A stretch of 64,000 bases of DNA. Source: Zopfochytrium polystomum (lineage: Eukaryota; Chytridiomycota; Chytridiomycetes; Chytridiales; Chytridiaceae). The notes beneath the pieces are model-generated. The model had not been told where the DNA came from. It saw nothing but the letters and a program-made list of their open reading frames with translations, and did not search any database. The stretch lies in NCBI GenBank assembly GCA_025765615.1, contig JAIVFJ010000079.1, forward strand, positions 62,001 to 126,000, written 5' to 3'. How positions within the stretch are numbered: position 1 is the first letter of the stretch; every line of letters begins with the position of its first letter. Both the position numbers and the translations under genes were made by a program. Shown here in pieces: positions 1 through 9,332 of this stretch.

Positions 1-215
1 AAGACTCCAAGAAAGTTCCAGAAAGAGCAATTAGTAATACAATGATACCAATGATACCAATGACAACAAGACAAGTCAGGAAAGCAAAGAAGGTTCCAGA
101 AGGTTCCACAAGGTTCCATGAAGGAATGTTCTAGAATGTTCCAGAAGGTTCCAGAAGGTTCCATGAAGGAATGTTCTAGAATGTTCCAGAGGTTTCCAGA
201 GGGTGATTCATAACA
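1..215 (-). repeat. Chromovirus LTR fragment cut by window edge
   Basis: This is the terminal part of the same LTR family as those at 2416-2768 and 26189-26541, in the reverse orientation. It ends at position 215 in the family terminus ATTCATAACA. It keeps the heat-shock-like GAA/TTC pentamer block (about 90-195) in the two-unit form and lacks the TATA-proximal half, which lies outside the window. Whether it is a solo LTR or the edge of an element cannot be seen from here. Confidence 0.9.
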
Positions 216-430
216 CCACCGAGTATCTGTCTCCATCAACATTTTCTTGACCATCTTTTGCACTGATCACAGGACAAGTTGACAAATGAATGCACTTAAT
301 AAGTGCTCTACTTCCAAATTCCTGAGCGTCTCCTACACTCTCCCCACTTCAAGCATTAGTTTACCATCCCAAATCTAACACTCAAGTCCTCTTTGCAGAA
401 CCATATCACAGAGTACGCTTTCAGAGAATA

Positions 431-3400
431 ATGACCAGTCAAGCAACTGCTTGGACTGTGACCTTTGTGCATGATGGCCTTGGAAGGAAGGTCCGCATTC
501 CGGCAACCACTGACTTTCGTGGGCTGCATCAGCTTGTTTCTGCCAAATTCCAGACCTCTTTTGCCAAAGAGTTGGTGTATGTGGACTCCGCCACCAACGA
601 TGAAACTGTCCTTGACGAGGATGATGATCTACCCAGTCTGCTTTCTCAGAATTTCAAGTGGAAAGTAAGAACCTTTGTGTATTGCCTGCACTTCTTTCTT
701 TGTTGCATCTTCTATTTGTTCTCACAATTGTGCAGGTGGTTGGTGCTATGAACTCCAGCCCCACTGGAACCACTTCTGCTGCTGCTGCTGTCACAACTCC
801 AGAGGTTAATCCAGAGAGCAATGTGACGAAGTAAGTGCAAATGCTCCTCCCAATTTCTCTTTCTTCACCTGACATTGATCATCCTATGAACCTTCACAGA
901 TTTGTGACCGAAGCCAGAGAAGTGTACAGCCGCCGCAAGACTGATTTGAAGACTCCAATCATTAGTCCAGATATTTCGCTTCCCATTTCCAGCTTGCCTA
1001 AATTGGAGAAATGGTTGACTCCTTTCTCTGATTTGATGGATATTGAGAGGGAGGCTCTCCTGAAGGACGTCCTTCCTGGATCAAGGCAGTGGCTGTTGAA
1101 GAAAGTTTTTCAGTTCTTGTCTCCAGATGATGCTGCAGCAGCCAACCCCAACAGGGTGATGTGGTTGAAAGGTGTTGCTGGTATTGGCAAGTCTGTAATG
1201 GCTGCCATGGTTTCCAGGGAGTTGCAAGCCCAGGGCATGCTGGGTGGCCTGTTCTTTTGCAAGCATGATGACGAGCGTCGCAGCAGTGCACGCAACCTGG
1301 TCTTGACTTTGGTGTTTGGTCTTGCAAAGTTCAGTTATCAATTTGGAGAGATCCTGCTTCAAGTCAAGCAAGACAATCCAGATATTCTGTCCAAATCTGT
1401 ATTTGAGATGATGAAAGTTTTGCTTGTTCAGCCATTGGAGAAGGTTGTTGCTGCCAGAAAGCTGGATACACTGGTGGTACTGGTTGTCGATGCCCTTGAT
1501 GAATGCAGTGTTGTTGGGAAGAGGAATGAGATTCTTTCAGTATTTCAGGAGCTGAACAGGCTGCTTCCTGGTAATGTGAAGATGCTGGTGACTGGACGAC
1601 CTGAAGTAGATATTGTGAAAGCCTTTAAGAAGATTCCATTTGAAGAGATTGAGCCAACGGCAGATGAGAACACTCAGGACCAGATTGAGTTCACAAGAGA
1701 TTTCCTCAGGTCTTCAAATGCTGAGCAACCTGTTGTTGATGAGGGGTCTGAGATTCTGGTGTCAAGGTCTGCTGGAATATTTGTCTGGCTTGTGACTGCT
1801 TGCACTTATCTGTGGAAATTAGAGACTGAAAAAGTCACTATTGAGAAAATTAAAGACCTTCCTGACGGTGACAAGATGGATGGAAGCATTGACTCAATGT
1901 ATGACAGAATATTCAATGGCATCCTCCAATTTATCAGAGGGAGTCATTTGGAAAATCTTCTTCCTGCTGTGCTGTCCACCATTGTTCTTGCCTATGAGCC
2001 TCTAACTGCTGCTGCAGTCGTATCTCTGCTGGACAAGGAGGAACCTGAAAATGTCATGACGTGCATCCGCATGCTTGATCCCATTCTTGTGCTTGATGGT
2101 TCAACCATGAAGATTAGGATTTTCCACAATTCTGTCAAGGACTACCTGACAACTCCAGAAAGATGCAAGCTGTCTGTTCAGATTGACCTCAAAAGCATCC
2201 ACTCTGAACTTGCAAGTGTGTGCATCAGTGCAATGAGCAAAAATCTGAAATTTAATATGTGTGACCTGCTATTCTCTGATTTCTACTCTGAGATCCCTGA
2301 TTTTGATGAGAGAGTGGAGAAGGGAGTCCCTGAGCCTGTCGGATATGCGGTGAAGCACTTCTGGGAGCATTGCTTTGATTCCTCAGTGGAAACTACAGGC
2401 AAGACAAATGACAAGTGTTATGAATCACCCTCTGGAAACCTCTGGAACATTCTAGAACATTCCTTCATGGAACCTTCTGGAACCTTCTGGAACCTTCTAG
2501 AACATTCCTTCATGGAACCTTGTGGAACCTTCTGGAACCTTCTTTGCTTTCCTGACTTGTCTTGTTGTCATTGGTATCATTGGTATCATTGTATTACTAA
2601 TTGCTCTTTCTGGAACTTTCTTTGAGTCTTGACAAGGAAGACTCTCAAAAGGTATAAAAGGGGGATGGGGGACCTGTCCCATCCCTCAAGTGAATTATTG
2701 TTTCCAATACAATCATCACTCCTCTCAGTTCCTTGTCTGCCTTGTCCTGTCCTGCCCTGTTCCTGACATCATAATTCACTTCACCCTCTCCCACTACTCT
2801 CTGCCATCATGTCTGACCCAAACAACACCTTCCCTGATGCAACTGCCTTCCAAGCCTTGATGGACCAATTACAAGCCCTTTCAAGACAGACACAACAACT
2901 TCAAGAACAAGTCCTTCACCAGCAGCGCCAGCTTCAACAACAACTTCACCAACAAGAACATCAAGCTCTTCCCCTGCCTCAAGCCAACCAAGCAAGGGAG
3001 CCCAAGGTTCCCAGCCCTGACAAGTTCACTGGGCTGGCCAAAGACCTTAGGAACTTCATGGCCACTGTGGAGAATGTCATCCTTCTCCAACCTTCAAGAT
3101 TTCCCAGTGAGCAAGTCAAGGTTCTTTTCACAAGCACCCTCCTGTCTGGTCAAGCTCAATCATGGTACAGATCTCTCCCAAGCACACCCACCACCCTGCA
3201 AGAGCTCTGGGAGGGGCTGGAAGCTACCTTTGGTGACCCCTACGCATCTTGGACAGCAAGATCCAAGCTCAAGCATATCAAGCAAGGAAAGCAATCTTGT
3301 GTGGCCTACACCAACCAATTCAAGCAACTAGCCAGAGACTCTGGATACAATGATGCAGCTCTGATGGAGCTGTACCATGATGGTCTCCATGAGTCTATCC

Positions 3401-6400
3401 AAGACATGCTCTCCCAGTCTCTGCACATCCCTGAGACCTTGGAAGAGTACATTCTCCTTGCCATCAAGATTGACAACAGACTCTACTCCAAGAGGCTGAA
3501 GCAAAGACAAGTAGGAACTACATCAAGACCTACCCCAGTCCCTCAAGCTCTTACAGTTCCTGAACCCATGCAAGTGGATGCAGTTGAGACACTTCCTAAG
3601 GGTCCTCTGAGCCAAGAGGAGAAAACAAGGAGGGCCCAGCAGGGACTGTGTTTCTACTGTGGCTCCAAGGAGCATGCTGTCAAGGACTGCCCAAGGAAGA
3701 AGCACCCAAACTCCCAGGTCCAGGCTCACTGAGGGGCAATTCCCTGGACCCTCCTCCAAGCTGCCCCTGTTTCATCACCACCACCAGCACCACAAACACC
3801 TCAGATTCCAAGCCCCACCAACTCACCATGGATGTCAAGATTCAACTCTCACCCAAGTCAACCATCACAACCAAGGCCCTTATCGACTCTGGATCATCCT
3901 GCAACATCATTGATGCCACCCTTGCCAAGTCTTGTGCCATTCCCACCATCAAGAAATCCACACCCCTCAAGGTTCACTTTGCCAATCATGCTCTGTTCAA
4001 GGAAATCAGCCATGAAACCAAGCTAAACCTCCACATCCAAGACTTTCCACCATCCATGGTCAACCTGGAAGTATTGGATCTTGGCTCACCCACATTCTCT
4101 GTCATCCTGGGATTACCATGGCTGCAAGCCCAGAACCCTGCCATTGATTGGGCCACTGGTCAAGTCCAACCTCCACCAATTGGAACAGTCACCCAAAACT
4201 CAAGTCAAGCCTCCAAGTCTCATGCTCTCAAGTCCCTGATTCAAGGCTCTCAGCCTAGTATCCAAGGTCAACCACAAATGACAGCTCCAGTATCAGCCTG
4301 CAGCTCACAGATCCCAGCCAAGATTCAAGTTTCACAGTTCACAGTTCATAGTCAAGATTCCAGCACAGCTCATAGAGCTCACAGTCATGGCCAAGTCTGT
4401 AGTTCACAGAACCCACAGTCAAAGATTCAAGTACCACAGTTCACAGTCCAAATTCACAATTCAAGCCCCACTGCTGATGAGCACAGAAGGACAGACCTTG
4501 CACCTGAAGGGGGAGATGGTTTCACCCCACCACCCAAGACACACCTTTCACTGCTTCCTGACAGTGTGTGGGCCCATGCTATTTCCAAGGACCCCAAGCC
4601 TCACAAGATTCAAATCAGCCAAGAAGAGGAAAAACTTGAGATACTCAAGACAAGGCATGATGCAGCAACAGCTGGACACCCAGGAGAGCACAAGACATAT
4701 AAGCTTGTTTCCAGGGACTTTTACTGGCGAGGCATGAGGAAGAACTTGCAGACCAAAAGACCAAGTCCCAAGCTGGACAACCTCAAGTTGGGACCTTTCA
4801 AGATCTTGGAGCAAATCAATCCAGTCACCTTCAAGCTGGATCTCCCTGCATCCATGAAGATCCACCCAGTTTTCCATGTCAGCCTTTTAGAGAAGTTTGT
4901 GGCCAATTCCATTCCAGGCAGAGTTGTTCCTCCTCCTCCTCCAGTTGAGGTAGAAGGTGAAGAGGAATTTGAGGTTGAACAAATCTTAGATGCCAAGTGG
5001 TTTGGAAGGACACTCAAGTTCCTTGTTAAGTGGAAGGGTTACTCAGATGCTGACAACACCTGGGAACCTGAGTCAAACCTCACTCACTGCCAAGACCTTC
5101 TGCTCAAGTTCAAGACCAGGTACCCCACCAAGTTGCAGAAGAGGCCTAAAAGGGGGAGATGATGTTATGAATCACCCTCTGGAAACCTCTGGAACATTCT
5201 AGAACATTCCTTCATGGAACCTTCTGGAACCTTCTGGAACCTTCTAGAACATTCCTTCATGGAACCTTGTGGAACCTTCTGGAACCTTCTTTGCTTTCCT
5301 GACTTGTCTTGTTGTCATTGGTATCATTGGTATCATTGTATTACTAATTGCTCTTTCTGGAACTTTCTTTGAGTCTTGACAAGGAAGACTCTCAAAAGGT
5401 ATAAAAGGGGGATGGGGGACCTGTCCCATCCCTCAAGTGAATTATTGTTTCCAATACAATCATCACTCCTCTCAGTTCCTTGTCTGCCTTGTCCTGTCCT
5501 GCCCTGTTCCTGACAACAAGGAGGAGAACTTGAAGAAAATTACAGAGGCAACCTCTCCCATACAAGGCACAAAGGCCAAAGAAATCAAGTCCATTTCCAG
5601 CTCCTTCAAGAGGAAGGACTGGGCAAAACATGAGTCCGAATTCAGTGCTGAGTTGAAGGAAGGTTCAGTCGAGGGTGCTGCGCCTGTGTCTGTGACTTCT
5701 ATCAGGAAAGTATTTCAGATTGACGAGACACTGTTGGCTGAATTAGAAGCTCTTCTTGTGCAACATGGACATCATTACCTTGAAGCATGCAGTTTGATTG
5801 ATTCACTTACTTTGGTGATTCCAGCCATGACCAAGCTCCAGAGTCTGGTCACTATTCCTGGAAAAAAACGATTGCACACCCTTATGGAAGACATGAAAAG
5901 GGTTGTGCAAAAGTTTCTCATTCCACTGAAGGCATCTGCGTTGCAAGTTTACTTCACAGCTGTACCATTCTCCCCAAGTGACTCTGAATTTTTTAAAACA
6001 TTTGTCCAGAATGTGCCTGGAAGTGTGTCATGCCCTAAAGTTGTAAAAGGGCAACCAAAATCTTGGTCTTCCTGTTTAAATATTCTGGAAGGACACTCTG
6101 GTTTTGTCGAATCTGCAGCATTCAGTCCTGATGGGCAGTTTGTTGTGTCTGGAGGTCGGGACAAGACAGTCAGGATTTGGAATGCTTCCACTGGCCAGGA
6201 GCTGCATAAGCTGGTGGGACACTCTGATTTTGTCAAATCTGCAGCCTTCAGTCCTGATGGGCAGTTTGTTGTGTCTGGAGGTCGGGACAAGACAGTCAGG
6301 ATTTGGAATGCTCACACTGGCCAGGAGCTCCGTAAGTTGGTGGGACACTCTGAAGTTGTCAAATCCGCAGCCTTCAGTCCTGATGGGCAGTTTGTTGTGT

Positions 6401-7971
6401 CTGGAAGTGAAGACAAGACAGTCAGGATTTGGAATGCTTCCACTGGCCAGGAACTGCATAAGCTGGAGGGACACTCTGAATTTGTCACATCGGCAGCATT
6501 CAGTCCCAATGGGCAGTTTATTGTGTCTGGAAGTGAAGACAAGACGGTCAGGATTTGGAATGCTTCCACTGGCCAGGAGCTCCGTAGGCTGGAGGGACAC
6601 TCTGAAATTGTCGAATCTGCAGCCTTCAGTCATGATGGGCAGTATGTTGTGTCTGCAAGCGAAGACAAGACAGCCAGGATTTGGAATGCTTCCACTGGCC
6701 AGGAGCTGCATAAGCTGGTGGTACACTCTAGGACTGTCAACTCCGCAGCATTCAGTCCTGATGGGCAGTTTGTTGTGTCTGGAAGTTCTGACAATGCAGT
6801 CAGGATTTGGAACGCTTCCTCTGGCCAGGAGCTGCATAAGCTGGTGGGACACTCTCATGTTGTCGACTCTGCAACATTCAGTCCTGATGGGCAGTTTGTT
6901 GTGTCTGGAAGCGATGACGAGACAGTCAGGATTTGGAATGCTTCCACTGGCCAGGAGCTGCATAAGCAGGAGGGACACTCTGATAAAGTCACATCTGCAG
7001 CGTTCAGTCCTGATGGGCAGTTTGTTGTGTCTGGAAGTGTTGACAAGACAGTCAGGATTTGGAATGCTTCCACTGGCCAGGAGCTGCATAAGCTGGAGGG
7101 ACACTCTGATTCTGTCAGGTCTGCAGCATTCAGTCCTGATGGACAGTTTGTTGTGTCTGGAAGCGATGACGAGACAGCCAGGATTTGGAATGCTTCCACT
7201 GGCGAGGAGCTGTGTAAGCTGGAGGGACACTTTGATGTTGTGAACTCTGCAGCATTCAATTCTGATGGCCAGTTTGTTGTGTCTGGAAGTGGAGACAGTA
7301 CAGTCAGGATTTGGAATGCTTCCACTGGCCAGGAGATGCATAAGCTGGTGGGACACTCTTCTGAAGTCTACTCTGCATCATTCAGTCCTGATGGGCAGTT
7401 TGTTGTGTCTGGAAGTTGGGACAAGACAGTCAGGATTTGGAATGCTTCCACTGGCCAGGAGCTGCATAAGCTGGTGGGACACTCTAAGTCTGTTGAATCT
7501 ACAGCCTTCAGTCCTGATGGGCAGTTTGTTGTGTCTGGAAGTGTTGACAAGACAGTCAGGATTTGGAATGCTTCCACTGGCCAGGAACTGCATAAGCTGG
7601 TGGGACACTCTGACTTTGTCAAATCCGCAGCATTCAGTCCTAATGGGCAATCTGTTGTGTCTAGAAGTCGGGACAAGACAGTCAGGATTTGGAATGCTTC
7701 AACAGGCCAGAAGTTGCATGATCTGGCGGGGTTTTCTGCATTTAGTGATGATGTCGCTGCTCCAAGCATGTCACACAATTGCAGTGCCTGGATTTGGACA
7801 GGAGAGCCGCTGCAGAGTAAATCTGTGATAAAAAATGGTGTTTGGTTCATCTTTGATGTCGCAAAAGTCTGTTTCTGGCTTCCGCCCGAGTTACGTGGCG
7901 ACTTTCAGCTCCTTTCAAGGCAAACTGCTCTCTTTCTTGGTGAAGGCTTTTGTTCTGTCATAAAAGTTTGA
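431..7971 (+). CDS. PB1-like/NACHT/WD40-repeat protein (NLR-like), exon 3 split by a retrotransposon
   Basis: This is a STAND-class NTPase of the NACHT-WD40 (NWD) type, a family known in fungi from incompatibility and innate-immunity-like loci. The exons I infer are 431-664, 736-830, 900-2415 and 5521-7971. The last two are one exon separated by a 3,100-bp element flanked by ACAAG, and the reading frame is continuous across the insertion. Without the insert the product would be about 1,431 aa. The N-terminal ~80 residues look like a PB1 fold, with a basic start and an acidic DEDDD patch. The NACHT P-loop GVAGIGKS is at 1171-1194 and the Walker B (VVDALDE) is near 1485-1505. Thirteen WD40 repeats follow at 6091-7729, then a unique ~75-residue tail. 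The start is the first ATG of the long exon-1 frame. As it stands the gene is probably knocked out, or makes a truncated NACHT protein that reads into the LTR. Confidence 0.85.
665..735 (+). other. Intron 1 of the NACHT-WD40 gene
   Basis: The 5' splice site is GTAAGA and the 3' site is TTGTGCAG. The length is 71 nt, with a T-rich tract before the acceptor. It lies between complete codons (phase 0). Exon 1 ends with a lysine codon and exon 2 opens with two valine codons. Confidence 0.8.
831..899 (+). other. Intron 2 of the NACHT-WD40 gene
   Basis: The donor is GTAAGT and the acceptor is CTTCACAG, with a length of 69 nt. It splits a lysine codon (phase 2) and joins exon 2 to the frame that carries the NACHT domain. 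Confidence 0.8.
2470..2507 (+). promoter_or_regulatory. Array of heat-shock-element pentamers in LTR U3
   Basis: Eight contiguous 5-bp modules alternate GAA and TTC in exact register, as in GAAccTTCtgGAAccTTC. GAA falls at 2470, 2480, 2490 and 2500; TTC at 2475, 2485, 2495 and 2505. A further four-module run lies at about 2445-2462 and more modules at 2515-2542. This is the consensus for HSF trimer binding, about 150-180 bp upstream of the TATA box. The same block recurs in every complete LTR of the family here and in the fragment at 1-215. Confidence 0.75.
2653..2698 (+). promoter_or_regulatory. LTR TATA box and predicted transcription start
   Basis: TATAAAA is at 2653-2659. The 11-mer AAGTGAATTAT (2688-2698) begins 35 nt after the first T, where the RNA 5' end is expected. 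This 11-mer is exactly complementary to the primer-binding site at 2771-2781. Confidence 0.65.
2769..2781 (+). promoter_or_regulatory. Predicted self-priming primer-binding site
   Basis: The first internal bases are TCATAATTCACTT. ATAATTCACTT (2771-2781) is the exact reverse complement of AAGTGAATTAT at the predicted RNA start. There is no TGG at the LTR edge as expected for a tRNA-primed site. Tf1/sushi-type chromoviruses prime with the first 11 nt of their own RNA, and this layout matches that. Confidence 0.65.
2809..3732 (+). CDS. gag: Gag of the non-autonomous chromovirus
   Basis: The protein is 307 aa. A Gln-rich N-terminus (about residues 20-55) is followed by a capsid-like region of the retrotransposon-gag type with a W-E-L-E-A-F-G-like motif. 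A C-terminal CCHC zinc knuckle, CFYCGSKEHAVKDC, lies near residues 281-294. It is intact and nearly identical to the copy at 30176-31099. It should form the particle that packages element RNA. Pol is reached by a -1 shift 21-27 nt before the stop. Confidence 0.95.
   Translation: MSDPNNTFPDATAFQALMDQLQALSRQTQQLQEQVLHQQRQLQQQLHQQEHQALPLPQANQAREPKVPSPDKFTGLAKDLRNFMATVENVILLQPSRFPSEQVKVLFTSTLLSGQAQSWYRSLPSTPTTLQELWEGLEATFGDPYASWTARSKLKHIKQGKQSCVAYTNQFKQLARDSGYNDAALMELYHDGLHESIQDMLSQSLHIPETLEEYILLAIKIDNRLYSKRLKQRQVGTTSRPTPVPQALTVPEPMQVDAVETLPKGPLSQEEKTRRAQQGLCFYCGSKEHAVKDCPRKKHPNSQVQAH
3648..5162 (+). CDS. pol: Internally deleted Pol: protease, integrase zinc domain and chromodomain only
   Basis: The frame is 504 codons long and is used from about 3711 onward after frameshifting. 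It keeps the aspartic protease (active site LIDSGSS near 3880) and the integrase N-terminal H2C2 start. It also keeps the integrase C-terminal region, which ends in a chromodomain (FLVKWKGYSDADNTWEPE). Against the full-length Pol it lacks the whole RT-RNase H (junction near 4483) and the integrase DDE core (junction in TGAGGAAG, 4735-4742). Both deletions keep the frame open. It has no catalytic polymerase or integrase, and the chromodomain tail may still be made. Confidence 0.85.
   Translation: MFLLWLQGACCQGLPKEEAPKLPGPGSLRGNSLDPPPSCPCFITTTSTTNTSDSKPHQLTMDVKIQLSPKSTITTKALIDSGSSCNIIDATLAKSCAIPTIKKSTPLKVHFANHALFKEISHETKLNLHIQDFPPSMVNLEVLDLGSPTFSVILGLPWLQAQNPAIDWATGQVQPPPIGTVTQNSSQASKSHALKSLIQGSQPSIQGQPQMTAPVSACSSQIPAKIQVSQFTVHSQDSSTAHRAHSHGQVCSSQNPQSKIQVPQFTVQIHNSSPTADEHRRTDLAPEGGDGFTPPPKTHLSLLPDSVWAHAISKDPKPHKIQISQEEEKLEILKTRHDAATAGHPGEHKTYKLVSRDFYWRGMRKNLQTKRPSPKLDNLKLGPFKILEQINPVTFKLDLPASMKIHPVFHVSLLEKFVANSIPGRVVPPPPPVEVEGEEEFEVEQILDAKWFGRTLKFLVKWKGYSDADNTWEPESNLTHCQDLLLKFKTRYPTKLQKRPKRGR
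3705..3750 (+). promoter_or_regulatory. Gag-Pol -1 ribosomal frameshift signal
   Basis: The slippery heptamer C CCA AAC (3705-3711) is in the gag register. A 5-nt spacer follows, then an 8-bp stem GGTCCAGG (3717-3724) / CCTGGACC (3743-3750) with an 18-nt loop that contains the gag TGA. Pol lies in the -1 frame, as required. Confidence 0.75.
5148..5159 (+). promoter_or_regulatory. Polypurine tract
   Basis: The sequence AAAAGGGGGAGA lies just before the 3' LTR, which starts at 5163. It is the normal plus-strand primer position. The pol stop codon sits between it and the LTR. Confidence 0.85.
5163..5515 (+). repeat. 3' LTR of the non-autonomous chromovirus
   Basis: This LTR is 353 bp, identical by eye to 2416-2768, and is followed by the target duplication ACAAG. 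Its TATA box (5400-5406) points into the remaining WD40 half of the host gene and could drive a 5'-truncated WD40 transcript. Confidence 0.95.
6091..7729 (+). repeat. Thirteen in-frame 126-bp WD40 repeats
   Basis: Each unit is 42 codons and begins GHS-x-x-V-x-S, continuing with the near-invariant AAFSPDGQFVVSGS and TVRIWNASTGQELHKL. Differences concentrate at the two or three residues after GHS, the one before SAAF, and the residue before the D of SGSxDxT. DNA identity between units is high, so the array has been homogenised or recently amplified. Such arrays form beta-propeller sensor surfaces in NWD proteins. Confidence 0.95.
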
Positions 7972-8675
7972 TCAGGAAATGGCTTTGTCGCTTCTATGTT
8001 CTCTGTCTCTGTATTTGTTGCTGTGGGCAAACTTGTTTTATCAAAAACAGTGTTTTTGAAGGAAATAAAAATGAAAGATTGCTCTGGTCAAGGACAGATT
8101 GTCCAAAATTTGCATATCAAATAGTATATAATCAGCATAATCTAATCCATCGCAGCAAAATTCGAATCCCGATTTTTTTTTTTTTTTTTTTTTTTTGCAG
8201 AAATGTAAAATTAGTATCCCACCCCAAACATTTGAGCTCGCCATGAATGTATCAGGGGTAAAGAAGAAAAAAAAAATGGGGAGTATGGTTTCAACAATCA
8301 ATCTTACCTTAGAGAGTGCTTTTTTTTTTTAAATCCTAGACATATCAATCTGGCCCTTTGGGGACGATTAGTCCGTTTGGCCCTCACATAAGGCTTGGTC
8401 TTCACACACTGGCCCAAGGGGAATGTTGTTCCAGACATATCCATCCAGGCCCACTTAGTGAAAGTGGGGCCACTATCAAGTCCACACTATCAAGTCCACT
8501 ATCAAGTCCATTAATGAGTCCATTTTGTGTCTCCTTAATTGTTTTTATTTGGCCAATTTTATTGTTTTTGTTATGATTTTCATTCACTATTGAGTCCACA
8601 CATATGGACTCAATATGGTCTCAATATTGGCTCATATGAGGCCAAGTCTAATTGTTTTTTTCGTCAATTTAACCC
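7972..8675. other. Downstream region of the NACHT-WD40 gene
   Basis: A polyadenylation-type AATAAA is at 8064-8069. A long T tract is at about 8173-8196, and shorter A and T runs lie at 8267 and 8321. Short tandem copies of ATCAAGTCCA are at about 8475-8520, followed by repeats of GGACTCAATAT-like words. I see no gene here. Confidence 0.6.
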
Positions 8676-9332
8676 AACAGGGCATGATGTGGGCTATTGG
8701 CAACAAGGGCTTCAGCTCTTGATTGGAAAATTTTACAGAAACCTGAGATCCTAAAATCTCTATAGAAATTGTAAATACAAGTGTGAGGAAATAGTGCAGT
8801 CCCAGTTAGTATAGTGGCTAGTATCACCCCCTGTCACGGGGTAGCCCCGGGTCCAATTCCCGGACTGGGAGTAGAGAGGAGAGTTTCTGTGGCAAGCACG
8901 CAACTGGATGGCTTGCAACTTTGTCCTCCTTAGTGATCCTCAGATGATTCTGAGGGGCAATTTTCAAGGGCAACCTGCTTTAGCCCAATCATCCAGTTGC
9001 TGCACAGCAGTGCTGGCACGTGTATGAGCTTGAGCCTTGGATACTCCAGGAATTCCAGGACTTGCCACTGCCAGTATTGTAAAAGAGGGAGATTAAGTCA
9101 TGCAGACATTATTCCTGCGATTCAGAACAATGGTATGGCTGAGCAAATTCCCCTGGTGTAGAAGAGGATTGTACTTCCTTTTTTGTCCTTACAAATGCTT
9201 TTCCTTTCCCTTTCTTTTCCCCAACACTGCAACCTTTTTCATCAACAATGAGAAATAGAAAAGATCTCATGGTATCAGAAACCTTGCCGCTTTGGCTGCT
9301 TCTGCATCAATGCTGTGGCAGCTCCTGCAGGC
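8676..9332 (+). repeat. Third copy of the duplicated segment, direct orientation
   Basis: This copy is collinear with 13170-13506 plus 24823-25150, and with the reverse complement of about 46050-46715. It includes the tRNA-Asp gene. It lacks the 11.3-kb insertion and so is a second witness to the empty site, reading CAGCAGTGCTGG near 9001. It is more diverged than the two arms are from each other. It ends abruptly at the LTR at 9333. Confidence 0.85.
8800..8870 (+). tRNA. tRNA-Asp (GTC)
   Basis: The gene is 71 nt without an intron. The acceptor stem TCCCAGT/ACTGGGA is fully paired and the anticodon loop CTGTCAC gives GTC. The T-loop reads TCCAATT where the other three copies in the window have TTCAATT, so this copy may be weaker. 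Confidence 0.93.

Larger units (their letters stand above)
2416..2768 (+). repeat. 5' LTR of the chromovirus
   Basis: The LTR is 353 bp and runs TGTTATGAATC...GTTCCTGACA. U3 holds two copies of a 45-bp GAA/TTC-rich unit, and the TATA box is at 2653-2659. Its sequence matches the 3' LTR base for base as far as I can read. Confidence 0.95.
2416..5515 (+). mobile_element. Non-autonomous Ty3/gypsy chromovirus inserted in the NACHT-WD40 gene
   Basis: The element is 3,100 bp, bounded by TGT...ACA and flanked by the 5-bp target duplication ACAAG (2411-2415 and 5516-5520). Its two 353-bp LTRs look identical, so the insertion is recent. It has an intact gag and a pol frame that has lost the RT-RNase H region and the integrase core by two deletions relative to the full-length relative at 26189-31447. 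Signals needed in cis (LTR, primer-binding site, polypurine tract) are kept. It is therefore probably mobilised by enzymes from full-length copies. Confidence 0.95.

Noticed and set aside
6091..7729. Regularly spaced repeats resembling a CRISPR array
   Set aside because: The units are 126 bp, in frame and encode WD40 blades. There are no short spacers and the host is a eukaryote.
6076..7850. Long open frames on the minus strand and in the second plus frame across the WD40 array
   Set aside because: They mirror the 126-bp repeat of the true frame. Composition is periodic and no domain is present.
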